DNA of 64,000 nt from RUG14871 sp045539425. GTDB lineage: Bacteria; Bacillota_I; Bacilli_A; Erysipelotrichales; Erysipelotrichaceae. Numbering within the stretch: the stretch's first letter is position 1; every line of letters begins with the position of its first letter. The DNA lies in NCBI GenBank assembly GCA_045539425.1, contig JAZQFH010000013.1, forward strand, positions 1 to 64,000, given 5' to 3'. The notes below the pieces were generated by a model. That model saw only the letters and a program-made list of their open reading frames with translations, had not been told where the DNA came from and did no database searches. The position numbers and the translations under genes were made by a program. Shown here piece after piece: positions 18,749 through 27,930 of the stretch.

Positions 18749-19357
18749 CTAATCTTCAAATTCAATTTCAAGATCTTTGAAGAATGCTTCTGTCCCGATT
18801 TCCGAGAAAAAGCCAACAGAACCTCTAAGATTGTTTCCGTGCTTTAAATCATTGACTTTCAGAATGAACTGATCATCAAGATAGAATTCTGCCTGATCAT
18901 CATGGATGATTGCTTTTAATTCTGTCCACTGATCCAGAACGACCGGCATTTCCGCTTCATAATCCTTTATGGCAAATTCCCTGAAATAAGCAAAGGTATA
19001 TCCGGGATAGGAAAAGTACTGACAACCATGAGATTTTCTGACCGGATCATCCGTCATTGCATTTGTTGGGCGAATATAGAATGACTCAAATTCACTGTTA
19101 TCTTCTTTCACACGGAATACGATACCAATAAACCCTCTGGCAAAATCCGGAGCATCCGGCAACAGACGGCTCAGCATTTTCACCTTAATTATTCCGTTAT
19201 GGAAACTGCAGTATTTCAATTTAACCAGTGTGTTTTCGTCAAACTGATACATCTTCTCTGCTTTCACTACTCTGAGGACTTCATAATCCCCCAATGTCGT
19301 ATTTTCTGATTTCGTATAGGAATCCTGGAAATCTTCCTTTTTTATTGACATTTTCAT
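18749..19357 (-). CDS. Concanavalin-A/LamG-like protein (202 aa)
   Basis: A beta-rich protein with no signal peptide. Alternating strands such as WTELKAIIHDDQAEFYLDD and a final GSVGFFSEIGTEAFFKDLEI pattern match the jelly-roll of LamG, DUF1080 or GH16-like folds. It is the last gene of the sugar operon, 11 bases after the flavoenzyme gene, with an AAGGAG site upstream. Sugar binding or an intracellular glycoside hydrolase role is possible; no catalytic pair is obvious. A similar fold appears at the end of the ADP-ribosylglycohydrolase in this window. Confidence 0.65.
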   Translation of the reverse strand: MKMSIKKEDFQDSYTKSENTTLGDYEVLRVVKAEKMYQFDENTLVKLKYCSFHNGIIKVKMLSRLLPDAPDFARGFIGIVFRVKEDNSEFESFYIRPTNAMTDDPVRKSHGCQYFSYPGYTFAYFREFAIKDYEAEMPVVLDQWTELKAIIHDDQAEFYLDDQFILKVNDLKHGNNLRGSVGFFSEIGTEAFFKDLEIEFED

Positions 19358-19368
19358 TGTTATTCTCC

Positions 19369-21297
19369 TTACAGGTTCAATGCAATTGCATAACCTTCAT
19401 TCGTTGCTTCATTTACTTTACCGATTGCATTACAGTCACCGATCATATAAGTCCTCGGTGTAATGCCATACAATTCAAACGCTTCTTCTTTCAAGGGTCT
19501 CATTCCAATGGAAATAATGGAATGATCGGAATCTAAGTGTTCCTGTACACCACCCCTCTCGATGGTAACCCCGGTTTTATCAATTTGCAGTACTTTTGTA
19601 TTAAATAACACTTTCAGATTCTTACATGATTTTAAATGGTGCAATAGAGAGATACGGTAGAGTTGATTGCCACTGCGGGCAATCTGATCGGTGCGAGCAA
19701 TCAGAGTGACTTCGCACCCTCTTTCAGAGAGTTCCATACCCAGTTCACATCCTATTGTACCGCTTCCAACTATCGTACATTTTCCGTGATATTCTTCAAT
19801 ATGACTAAAAACTTCCAATGCATCCGTTGTGTATTCACTTCCCTTATAAGTGGAAGAAACAGGGACAGCTCCCATTGCTATGATAAGAGCATCCGGATTC
19901 AATACCGTTACGCTCTCTTTCGTTGCGATTGTATTTAAGCGGACATCCACATGAGATTTTTGAATCTGTAATCTCAGATAATCTCTGTAACGTCTGAGAT
20001 CAGTCTTATAACTGTCTGCATCCGAATAATTCAGCTGGCCTCCAAGAGAATCCCCTTTTTCCAGAAGGATCACTTCATGCCCTCTTTGATCGGCGGTCAG
20101 AGCCGCCATACATCCTGCAGGGCCTCCTCCGACAACAACGACTCTCATAGGATTTTCTGCTTTTTCGATTTTCTTAGGGAAACGGTTTTCCCTGCGGAAT
20201 CTCGGGTTTACGGCACACACAGAATTCCTTCTCTCTGTTGATATGTGATAGCAGTGCATACAGCGGATACACGGAACGATATCTTCTTCCCTGTTTTCTA
20301 ATGCTTTTCTTGGTAAATCCGGGTCTGCTACCAAAGCTCTTCCCATAAAGACGCAGTCAGCTTTTCCTTCTGATAGGATCATCTCTGCTTCGTCCGGTGT
20401 TGTAACAGAGCCAACAACACCAACTAATATGTTTGTTTCCTTTTTTACTCTTGCAGCAAAATCAATATTCAGCATATGAGGCTCAAAGCTCGTGGGCATG
20501 GCATACATATTTGCTTCATATTTATCGACCGAACCTCCGTATTCATCCATTCCTGCAGATATGTTGACCATATCAATGTAGTTTTCTATGTGCTTGATTA
20601 ACTCCAGCATATCGTTTTCGCTAAAAGTCTCTTTTACCATCAACTGCCGGGAAAGTCTTGCAAGCAGAGGATAATCAGGTCCAACAGCCTTTCTAACTGC
20701 TTCTGCCGCCTCAATTGTGATTCTCATTCTGTTTTCTAAAGAACCTCCATATTCATCCGTTCTGTGATTCCACACAGGCGAAAGAAACAGAGAAGTCAGT
20801 GAATCATGTCCGAAATGCAGCATGACCATATCAAAACCGAATTGTTTGGCTTTTTTAGCTTGTTCTGCTGTGTAAGAAATCAAATCATCGATTTCATCTT
20901 TGCTCATGGCTCTTGCGGTTCTGTTTCTGAAATCTAAACCGTCGCACGGCATCATATATGTACCGTCTTCTCGAGGTGTCATTGAGTGAAAGAATAGTTC
21001 CAGAATGCTCTTTGCTCCGGCTTGTCTTGTAACGGATATGATCTCTCTTGTGTTATCACGCGAGTATTTTTCAAAAGGATCTTTTGAATTGCTGACTTCC
21101 GCTACGGAGAGAGCATTGAGGCAGATTCCTGCTGCGCCTCCTGTTGACCTTTCCAAAACAGAAACACCGGCATAATTTGTTGAAGATAAAAGATTCAGTC
21201 TGGGTGTATCCATTGGAGCGGCTATAATACGATTAGATAACATAACTCCGTTCACTCTGAGCGGTGAGAACAGATTTATGAATTTTGTATTCTTCAT
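19369..21297 (-). CDS. OYE-type NADH:flavin oxidoreductase with Fe-S and FAD domains
   Basis: 642 residues with the three-part architecture of 2,4-dienoyl-CoA reductase, trimethylamine dehydrogenase and BaiCD/BaiH. An N-terminal FMN barrel (about 1-350) is followed by a 4Fe-4S cysteine cluster (CIRCMHC then a further Cys before AVNP) and an FAD/NAD Rossmann region starting VVVVGGGPAGC. Such enzymes reduce activated C=C bonds or demethylate amines. The ATG at 21297 has AAGGA at good spacing; a TTG six codons earlier is less likely. It sits four bases after the PRD regulator in a PTS operon, which is unusual. The substrate is unknown, perhaps an aglycone or oxidised sugar freed by the upstream hydrolase. 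Confidence 0.88.
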   Translation of the reverse strand: MKNTKFINLFSPLRVNGVMLSNRIIAAPMDTPRLNLLSSTNYAGVSVLERSTGGAAGICLNALSVAEVSNSKDPFEKYSRDNTREIISVTRQAGAKSILELFFHSMTPREDGTYMMPCDGLDFRNRTARAMSKDEIDDLISYTAEQAKKAKQFGFDMVMLHFGHDSLTSLFLSPVWNHRTDEYGGSLENRMRITIEAAEAVRKAVGPDYPLLARLSRQLMVKETFSENDMLELIKHIENYIDMVNISAGMDEYGGSVDKYEANMYAMPTSFEPHMLNIDFAARVKKETNILVGVVGSVTTPDEAEMILSEGKADCVFMGRALVADPDLPRKALENREEDIVPCIRCMHCYHISTERRNSVCAVNPRFRRENRFPKKIEKAENPMRVVVVGGGPAGCMAALTADQRGHEVILLEKGDSLGGQLNYSDADSYKTDLRRYRDYLRLQIQKSHVDVRLNTIATKESVTVLNPDALIIAMGAVPVSSTYKGSEYTTDALEVFSHIEEYHGKCTIVGSGTIGCELGMELSERGCEVTLIARTDQIARSGNQLYRISLLHHLKSCKNLKVLFNTKVLQIDKTGVTIERGGVQEHLDSDHSIISIGMRPLKEEAFELYGITPRTYMIGDCNAIGKVNEATNEGYAIALNL

Positions 21298-21301
21298 GGT
21301 A

Positions 21302-23185
21302 TTATCCTTCGTCAATTATTTTCATAAAATTCTTATAAGTCGGATTGCTGATGATTCTTTCTACTTTTTTTTCATCCGCAATCGTTTTCGTCAGCATATA
21401 ATAGTACGTCTGAAGATCTTTTGTCTGATCCGAGATGGAAGTCAAAAGTACGAGCTGAACATGATTGACTCCCCAGCGAATCGGATGATCAAGTATCGCG
21501 ACACTGGTAAAAGGCTCTTCACTCATTTTCTTAAATGGATGAGGAATCGCAACCTGATTACCGTAATCCGTAGAGGACAGCTTTTCCCTTTCCATTACCT
21601 GATTGAAAAAATCATCAGAGATATTCCGATATTTCTGAATCTCCTTTACCATTTCATGTATAACGGATTCCTTGTTTTCTGCTTTCAGATTCTGTATGAA
21701 TAACTCTTCAGGAAAGTAAACACTGATATCCTGCTTGAAACTTCCGTAACGGACAAGATCTTCAATCTTAGATGAGCTCTTATCATTCAGGAATGTATCA
21801 ATTCGATAGATTGGTGTTTTCGTAAATGCACGGAAAGGAATTGTCGTCAGAATGAAATCATAATTGTCCAGTTCATAGTTGTTGACTTTGGCAACTGATG
21901 AAACATTCAATTCAGAAATATAATCCTCAAAACGTGACTGAATCTGCCGTTTCAGTATTTCAGAACTGGTAGTTCCGGTATGGCACAAAAGCAGAATTTT
22001 GTACTGACGGATCTGTGACATATAAGTAGACAGTTCCAGATGCAATGCAATATAGGAAATCTCATCCTGGGATAACTGTACGTTGTACTTCTTGTTGATT
22101 ACCTCAGCTGCCACACATGCCATTTCATTCGATATTTTATAATTTGACTTAATATCTTCAGCCATTGGATTTGTCTGGACAAAATGATTTTCTATACGGA
22201 TGATCAGCGGTATTAAATGCAGACTCAGGCGTACGATCAGCTGTTGGTCTTCAGAATATGTTGTCAGGAATCTTTCATCAATCTGTTTCAGTATTTCTTC
22301 CGCAAGCATATGAATATCCTGACTGATCAGATCATCATGTGTGTTATAAAATCTCTTTCCGGCAATATGAATTCCCATATATCTGCGGTCATATGCACTG
22401 AATTTCACATGATATAAATCTTCCAGACGGTTAAGAATTGCTGTACAAATCGGGAGTTCCTTTTCAGTATCTTCCCGATCGTCATTTTTGAATTCGATTC
22501 CTGCTCTTTCAATCGTTACAAACAGATGAATCGTTAGATTATCCAATGCGACATCGGAAAACTCAATACCAAAGGAAGATGATTCTTCAAGAATGATGTT
22601 TTTTATTGCTGCTATCTCTGCATCAACATTTTTCTGCAATATGCTGTACTGCCCGTTATTTCCCATGCTGATGTTTTTGAAATATATATTTGCCATGCAA
22701 AGCCGCTTGGAGAATTCTGTACCTTCTACAAACATTCCACGATATGGCAGATTCCCAATTGAAAGATTATAGTTTTCATAGAATTTACGGACCAGGCGTA
22801 AATCGGTGCTCATCTGCCGGCTGGATAAATAGAATCTGTCGGCCAGATCGTCAAGACGAATATAATCATTCTGATTCAGTAAAAACAGGGCTATATTCTC
22901 AACCCTTGTAAGGGTATTTCGAAAGTTATACTGTTCCTTTTTGTTTTCTTCTTCAAGTTCATTCAGATACTCCTCGAATTTCGCGAAATCGTGAATGATC
23001 AGCTCGTAACCGTTACCGCTTCCCCTTTTCGAGGCAATATGAGCAACATCAGAAGAAACTGAATTATTTATCTCCGCTATTTCATTCCGTATCCTGTTTT
23101 CTGAAATACGAAAATACCCTGCCAAAAGCTTGCAGGAGCAATATTCTGCGCTTTTTAATTTCAGTATTAAGTCCAGTTTTAACAT
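21302..23185 (-). CDS. PRD-domain PTS-responsive transcription activator (MtlR/LicR type)
   Basis: 627 residues: N-terminal helix-turn-helix modules (about 1-130), two PRD domains with conserved histidines (GIHIAGKRF; YIALHLELSTY), an EIIB-like domain with LLLCHTGTTSS, and a C-terminal EIIA-like domain with VAIPHP. In this family PTS phosphorylation of the PRD and EIIA histidines sets DNA binding and ties operon expression to sugar flux. It lies inside the operon it most likely controls, six bases after the IIA gene. The inverted repeat at 27742-27792 is its best candidate target. Confidence 0.9.
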   Translation of the reverse strand: MLKLDLILKLKSAEYCSCKLLAGYFRISENRIRNEIAEINNSVSSDVAHIASKRGSGNGYELIIHDFAKFEEYLNELEEENKKEQYNFRNTLTRVENIALFLLNQNDYIRLDDLADRFYLSSRQMSTDLRLVRKFYENYNLSIGNLPYRGMFVEGTEFSKRLCMANIYFKNISMGNNGQYSILQKNVDAEIAAIKNIILEESSSFGIEFSDVALDNLTIHLFVTIERAGIEFKNDDREDTEKELPICTAILNRLEDLYHVKFSAYDRRYMGIHIAGKRFYNTHDDLISQDIHMLAEEILKQIDERFLTTYSEDQQLIVRLSLHLIPLIIRIENHFVQTNPMAEDIKSNYKISNEMACVAAEVINKKYNVQLSQDEISYIALHLELSTYMSQIRQYKILLLCHTGTTSSEILKRQIQSRFEDYISELNVSSVAKVNNYELDNYDFILTTIPFRAFTKTPIYRIDTFLNDKSSSKIEDLVRYGSFKQDISVYFPEELFIQNLKAENKESVIHEMVKEIQKYRNISDDFFNQVMEREKLSSTDYGNQVAIPHPFKKMSEEPFTSVAILDHPIRWGVNHVQLVLLTSISDQTKDLQTYYYMLTKTIADEKKVERIISNPTYKNFMKIIDEG

Positions 23186-23191
23186 GTAGAT

Positions 23192-23524
23192 TTATTCTCT
23201 TGAGAGCTTCAGTTCTTCCATCATTTTTAGATTGTTTTTCTGCATATTCAGTATCTGCAAAGTCATATCGTGAATTGTCAGTGCGTCCATAAGATGATCC
23301 TGTGCATGTACCATCAGCAAATCTACTTCGCTCTTTTCTCCATAGAGTTCTTTATCTAAAAGGGAATGCTGCGCCTGATGTGCTTTCAGTATATCTTGTT
23401 CTGCATCTTGAATCAATTTTTCTGCTGCCGCAAAGTTGTTGTTGCTGATTTCTTTCATCGCCATGAGAAGAGAACTTCTGGCATTTCCACCATATGTTAT
23501 TAGTGTCATCATTTCTTGTTCCAT
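23192..23524 (-). CDS. PTS lactose/cellobiose-family IIA component
   Basis: 110 residues, all helical. The sequence LLMVHAQDHLM matches the EIIA-Lac active site; His73 aligns with the phosphorylated histidine. It takes phosphate from HPr and passes it to the IIB subunit encoded in the same operon. A perfect 14-bp stem ends right at its AAGGAG ribosome binding site, so its translation may depend on RNA folding or processing. Confidence 0.93.
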   Translation of the reverse strand: MEQEMMTLITYGGNARSSLLMAMKEISNNNFAAAEKLIQDAEQDILKAHQAQHSLLDKELYGEKSEVDLLMVHAQDHLMDALTIHDMTLQILNMQKNNLKMMEELKLSRE

Positions 23525-23536
23525 CTTTCTTCTCCT

Positions 23537-23574
23537 TAAAAGAGTGAATACATAAATATATATTCACTCTTTTA
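23537..23574 (-). promoter_or_regulatory. Intercistronic 14-bp stem-loop before the IIA gene
   Basis: TAAAAGAGTGAATA and its exact complement are separated by ten bases, and the 3' arm abuts the AAGGAG ribosome binding site of the IIA gene. It may act as an RNA-stability or processing element, a partial terminator, or a control on translation. Confidence 0.7.
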
Positions 23575-23582
23575 CTCTTTTA

Positions 23583-24806
23583 TTATTCTGCTGCTTTTCC
23601 TTCTTTTTCCTGTTCAAGCAGTTGCTTATCATACTTTCTGACAAACGGTAACCAGATCAACCAGGATGCAGCAAATTCCAAAGCAAACACAATGAATACT
23701 TTCCAGTCCTGAGTAGCAATAAATCCAAAGATAGGATGCGGGATCAGATTGCTCGGGAAAGAAGTTGTATAGTTTAAGAATCCAATCTGTGTAGCAAGAT
23801 AGACAATTGCCGCATTCACTCCAATATACAATAACCAAGGAATGAATAATGTAATGTTACCAACGATTGGCGCTCCAAATACAATTGGTTCACTGATATT
23901 AAAGAGTGCCGGAACTAAAGATACCTTACCAACAGCCTTTAACTGTTCACTTTTACATGTCATGAATAACAGAGGAATATGTAAATAGATATTTCCTGCC
24001 ATCAAGAACGAAGAGAATGTTACGATACTTGTCGGAGCAATTCCGGAAGCTGCAGCAGTGGCATTTTCAGTCAGTCCGCCAATTAAGACAGGAATCAAAA
24101 CCGCAGAAATGATATTGAATCCATGGACTCCGAAGAACCACATCAGATTAATAAACACATTAGCACCGACCATAAATGCCAGTGTGTTGGCTCCTTTGAA
24201 TAACGGTGCAAGCAATTTAACAATCAGTTCTGGGAAAATAACGCCGGTCACACCTTTACAACAAGCATTCAGCAGATAGAAGCATAATACAGCTGCTCCG
24301 CCGGAGATCATGTAGTTAAACGGACCAGCAACAGCGGATGGAACACTCTCCGGCATAGTGATCTCAATCTTTTTATCTTTAAAGAAACTAAGGATCCATG
24401 TTACACCGAAAGCCACGATCATTCCTGTGAATAATCCTGCAGATCCAAGATAAGTGGAATCCACCACATTACCGGAACCGGTATTTGTGATCAGTAAAAA
24501 TGTGGTTACGGCAATAATTACTGTAAGTAACTGATTCAGTTTCTTTGTTTTTGAATGATAATAAGTAATTCCCACAACAGCTGCTAAGCCGATGATACCG
24601 TTTGTCAGTGTGTATGGGAAATACAGGAAGTTATAAACATCTTCACTGTATGCTGGAATAAATGGCAGTAAAGTTGGTAAAGAAGCGATGATCATAAAGA
24701 CAGAACCAATAATCAGTAATGGAAGTGTTGCTGAAAGACCATTTCTTAAACTTCTCAGTGGTACAGATTTTGCAAAAAACTCTTCGACTTTGTTCAGAAA
24801 ATCCAT
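23583..24806 (-). CDS. PTS cellobiose-family IIC permease
   Basis: 407 residues with about ten membrane helices and the family start MDFLNKVEEFFAKSVPLRSLRNGL. Motifs ISEPIVFGAPIVGN and FFGVHGFN are typical of the lactose/cellobiose/diacetylchitobiose EIIC fold. It imports and phosphorylates a beta-linked disaccharide or related glycoside together with the neighbouring IIA and IIB. It is somewhat shorter than most CelB proteins (about 430-450). It starts 14 bases after the IIB gene. Sugar specificity cannot be read from the sequence. Confidence 0.93.
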   Translation of the reverse strand: MDFLNKVEEFFAKSVPLRSLRNGLSATLPLLIIGSVFMIIASLPTLLPFIPAYSEDVYNFLYFPYTLTNGIIGLAAVVGITYYHSKTKKLNQLLTVIIAVTTFLLITNTGSGNVVDSTYLGSAGLFTGMIVAFGVTWILSFFKDKKIEITMPESVPSAVAGPFNYMISGGAAVLCFYLLNACCKGVTGVIFPELIVKLLAPLFKGANTLAFMVGANVFINLMWFFGVHGFNIISAVLIPVLIGGLTENATAAASGIAPTSIVTFSSFLMAGNIYLHIPLLFMTCKSEQLKAVGKVSLVPALFNISEPIVFGAPIVGNITLFIPWLLYIGVNAAIVYLATQIGFLNYTTSFPSNLIPHPIFGFIATQDWKVFIVFALEFAASWLIWLPFVRKYDKQLLEQEKEGKAAE

Positions 24807-24820
24807 ATTTTATCCCCCTT

Positions 24821-25138
24821 CTAGATTTTCACTTTCCGGTACTGATTTACTGCATCCAGCAGTACTTTTTCTCCGTTCATCATTCCGTAGTCTTCTTTGG
24901 ATATATTGGAAATGACAGGAATTCTGTCTTTGAATTCATCCATCAATTCGCTGTATCTCCATATTAACTGAGGTGCAATCAGCAGAATATCTGTTTCATA
25001 TTCTTCATAGAACAATTCATCAGCACCCATAGGAATGATATTGGCATCAATTTTGTTTTGTTTTGCAGCATTCTGCATTTTTGTAACCATGAAGGATGTG
25101 GACATGCCACCCGCACATACTAGAACAATGCTTATCAT
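24821..25138 (-). CDS. PTS cellobiose-family IIB component
   Basis: 105 residues. The N-terminal phosphocysteine loop ISIVLVCAGGMSTS, with Cys8, is diagnostic of the cellobiose-type IIB fold. It hands phosphate from the IIA histidine to the sugar in the IIC channel. It is the first transport gene after the GH95-like hydrolase, preceded by an AAAGAGG site and a short intercistronic stem. Confidence 0.93.
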   Translation of the reverse strand: MISIVLVCAGGMSTSFMVTKMQNAAKQNKIDANIIPMGADELFYEEYETDILLIAPQLIWRYSELMDEFKDRIPVISNISKEDYGMMNGEKVLLDAVNQYRKVKI

Positions 25139-25153
25139 CAGTACCTCTTTCTA

Positions 25154-25180
25154 TCTGAATTTTAATAGATATAATTCAGA
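25154..25180 (-). promoter_or_regulatory. Intercistronic stem-loop before the IIB gene
   Basis: TCTGAATT and AATTCAGA form an 8-bp perfect stem with an 11-base loop in the 91-base gap between hydrolase and IIB, just before the IIB ribosome binding site. It lacks a T run, so processing or translational control is likelier than full termination. Confidence 0.5.
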
Positions 25181-25229
25181 ACCTCCACGCAGTTAAATTA
25201 AGAATAAATATGTTTCATTTGCGAAGATA

Positions 25230-27689
25230 TTAATACCGGCTGTCTTTTTTTAATCCATAGACATTTAGCTCATGTGCTAATGGCTGAACTGCAGAAATCA
25301 TCAGATTTTTTGGAAGATATCCTTTTTTTACTACCAGATATTCTTTGTTTTCTTCGGTATCAAACACTACTTTGTCACCTTCAATTGTATATTCTATTTG
25401 TACATCATCGCAATAAACATCCACCTCTAATCCAAAACAACTCTTCAATCTTACCGTCTGGCCTTTTTCTGAATATATATCAATGAATTCCGTAAAACCG
25501 TTTGTTCTTTTTCCGCTAAGAAGGAAAGCACCTTCTGTTCGTAAATTATAAAACTCAATATCCCGGAAACTCTTTGGAAGAACATCCATACAGTAGATAT
25601 TGCCGTTATAACTGCGCAGCGTGAAGTTTTGCAATGCCTCGTTAAACATTCCGTCTGAGTCAACTGTCAGACCCATGTTGTCATGAATGACAAATGCTTC
25701 CTGGTTATTCGATCCGTCAGTGTCGAATGTGCTTTCTGATACAAATTTATCTGCATATTCATGAATCAGCTGATATGCCATTGCAGGTTTGTTTGCAAGC
25801 AGAGCAATCTTAGCTGCTTCAGAGAAAGTCCATCCCATCCATTCACCGGTTCCGTAAACGATTAGTGCATGTAAGGACCTCTCGATAATTCTTCTTCCTT
25901 CTTCAGTTTCATTTGTTATTTGATAAAGCTGTGTAATCGGGAACAGATGCGTCAGATGACGATGTGAACTCGTATAATCAAGGTCTCCTCTTACACTCAG
26001 ACCGCCAAAACTGTCATATTTGAACGGAACAAGGTATTTAAGAGTATCTTTCCATTTTTCTTCATCCTCATCTTCAATCTTGAGAATTCTTTCAATTTCC
26101 AGCAACGTTTCACACATGAATTTTAACTGAGCGATGTCACAGGTCGCATCTTTTCCCCAGAAGTGATCATATTTTTTACCTGATGCCTTTCCGTTGATAA
26201 GTGGTGGATACTCTGCAGACATCGTTGTAGGCAGGTGATAGTATCCATCTTCTTCTTTAACTAAAAGAGACATCGGAATGCGGCATTGTGCCTTCATCAT
26301 TGGATAAACATATTCTTTCAGGAATGCTTCATCCAGTGTATACAGATATCTCTGCCACATCATCTGGCACATCCAGGGACCGCATAAGAGTTCAAAGTTG
26401 TTCGCGGAGTAATATTGGCATCCTAACTGGTAATCAGTAATATGGGCCAGGAATTCTCCCCCTTCTACTCCAAAAAATCTTTCTGCATAATCACGCATTT
26501 TGTCCCTGTTATTCTTCAGTAAATCAAAAGTTGTATCCGTAGCCTCCAGTCGATTTCCGCCATAAGCGCCGAAGAATACGGTTTCCTGTTGTGTGTTCCA
26601 GATATAGGTAGCCCCTAAAGTTGCCAGTGTCCCGTCATCCGGTACCCATATGCCATTCATATTCGGAGCAATTCCGTTTTTCTTTGTCATGGCAGCAAGC
26701 TTATACCAGTTGATCCAGTACAGTGCTTCCAGTTTTGTATCATTAATGGAATAAAAAGATTTCGGATAGACAGAGTGCCACCATTTTTTATGTTCTTCCA
26801 TTTCTTCTGTCAGCCAGCTGTTGGAAGTGTATTGTTTGATGTTATTCAATGCCTCAGATACTGCCTGATTATCCTGGCTCATCGTTACTGTAACAATGAG
26901 TGTATTTGTTCCGTTATTGCGCGAAATATTGATCCATGCGACACAGTAATTTCCGTTTTCAGGTATTTCCTGTTGCCAGTAAGAGATGCCGTCAGTTATT
27001 CCTCTTATTGAATCCTTATAACCCCAGTCTTTTAAAACACGAGCCATTTCCGGTGCAGGTCCATCATATCCACGGCAGAGTTTTCTCATAAATCTGGCCG
27101 GTGAAAATTCAAATACCTCGTGATACTCTTTTGTATATTCTCCTACATCAGAGCAGAATCTGAAGCGGAATGACAGTTCTTCTTCCTCGAATGTTTCGTA
27201 ATTGAATACTATGCACGGATGCTCTGCACTGACATGGCAGTCCCATTTTACGGAACCTAAATCTGTTAAAAAGCGTCCAGTTGTGATTCCGTCATACAGA
27301 TGAAGGCACATGTTATAGTCTGTTTCCTGTTTGATCTTCCCCTTCGGATGCACTTCAAAACGACCTAAGGGTAAAAGCTGTGCAGTAGGTCCTTTATCTG
27401 ACTTTGTCTGTACAATTCCCACTGGATTGGAATAAGTTCCTTCTTTTACCAGTTTTTCAAAGTTGCTCCATTTGAATTTTTCTGGATCAGGCGAATATCT
27501 CCTCATTTCCCATATATCATTTCTTGTCATGGATACATTCAGATGATCTTCACCCCAAATGACAACAGAAACGACTGAGTTGGCCATTGGAATACCCTTA
27601 TCCCAGATAGGTGCTGGAACATCATAAATGAGATCATGTCTTTTCAGATAATCTCCCATACATGATTCGTTGAATCTAACTTTTCTCAT
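25230..27689 (-). CDS. GH95-like glycoside hydrolase, cytoplasmic
   Basis: 819 residues without signal peptide. The N-terminal region has the GH95-like entry (PAPIWDKGIPMANS ... VVIWGEDHLNVSMTRND). The central (alpha/alpha)6 barrel shows YYHLPTTMSAEYPPL, whose Glu aligns with the catalytic region of GH95 fucosidases/galactosidases, and SSHRHLTHLFPI, matching the family HRHLSHLF motif. The usual FQIDGN is altered to a VDSDGM context. The ATG at 27689 has GGAGGTG eight bases upstream and is preferred to a start 20 codons earlier. As first gene of a PTS operon it probably cleaves the imported, phosphorylated glycoside; that would be unusual for GH95. Confidence 0.75.
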   Translation of the reverse strand: MRKVRFNESCMGDYLKRHDLIYDVPAPIWDKGIPMANSVVSVVIWGEDHLNVSMTRNDIWEMRRYSPDPEKFKWSNFEKLVKEGTYSNPVGIVQTKSDKGPTAQLLPLGRFEVHPKGKIKQETDYNMCLHLYDGITTGRFLTDLGSVKWDCHVSAEHPCIVFNYETFEEEELSFRFRFCSDVGEYTKEYHEVFEFSPARFMRKLCRGYDGPAPEMARVLKDWGYKDSIRGITDGISYWQQEIPENGNYCVAWINISRNNGTNTLIVTVTMSQDNQAVSEALNNIKQYTSNSWLTEEMEEHKKWWHSVYPKSFYSINDTKLEALYWINWYKLAAMTKKNGIAPNMNGIWVPDDGTLATLGATYIWNTQQETVFFGAYGGNRLEATDTTFDLLKNNRDKMRDYAERFFGVEGGEFLAHITDYQLGCQYYSANNFELLCGPWMCQMMWQRYLYTLDEAFLKEYVYPMMKAQCRIPMSLLVKEEDGYYHLPTTMSAEYPPLINGKASGKKYDHFWGKDATCDIAQLKFMCETLLEIERILKIEDEDEEKWKDTLKYLVPFKYDSFGGLSVRGDLDYTSSHRHLTHLFPITQLYQITNETEEGRRIIERSLHALIVYGTGEWMGWTFSEAAKIALLANKPAMAYQLIHEYADKFVSESTFDTDGSNNQEAFVIHDNMGLTVDSDGMFNEALQNFTLRSYNGNIYCMDVLPKSFRDIEFYNLRTEGAFLLSGKRTNGFTEFIDIYSEKGQTVRLKSCFGLEVDVYCDDVQIEYTIEGDKVVFDTEENKEYLVVKKGYLPKNLMISAVQPLAHELNVYGLKKDSRY

Positions 27690-27741
27690 ATTACGGTACA
27701 CCTCCACTTTTACAGATTTACTATAAAGGGAAATTACAAAT

Positions 27742-27792
27742 GACTCCACGAAGCATTTATGTAATAAAAAACTGTTTTATTTCATGGAGTTC
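27742..27792. promoter_or_regulatory. Nested inverted repeat, candidate operator of the sugar operon
   Basis: Outer arms GACTCCACGAA and TTCATGGAGTTC are near-complements (CTCCAYGAA). Inside them AATAAAA / TTTTATT forms a second perfect pair around a five-base loop. It lies 53-103 bases upstream of the hydrolase ATG, where a PRD activator or repressor would bind. An RNA hairpin read by an antiterminator is the alternative. Confidence 0.5.
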
Positions 27793-27833
27793 AAATAAAC
27801 ATAGAACGACACTCCTATTCTCCAAATATGAAA

Positions 27834-27865
27834 GCACCTCCTGTATGGACAATTAGAGGAGGTGC
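27834..27865 (-). other. GC-rich hairpin in the cassette leader region
   Basis: GCACCTCC and GGAGGTGC form an 8-bp perfect stem with a 16-base loop, followed on the minus strand by TTTCATATTT. It could be a weak terminator or attenuator ahead of the sugar operon. The rest of the 292-base gap 27690-27981 holds the repeat at 27742-27792 and the terminator at 27931-27960; I found no gene in it. Confidence 0.4.
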
Positions 27866-27930
27866 CGTTGCTACATATAACGTCTGATATCTGTGTATTC
27901 ATCATACAGAATGTGTTTTATCATTCAAAT

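Noticed and set aside
18749..19357. DUF1080-type 3-keto-glycoside hydrolase
   Set aside because: The jelly-roll pattern fits, but no catalytic residues could be picked out, so only the fold is claimed.
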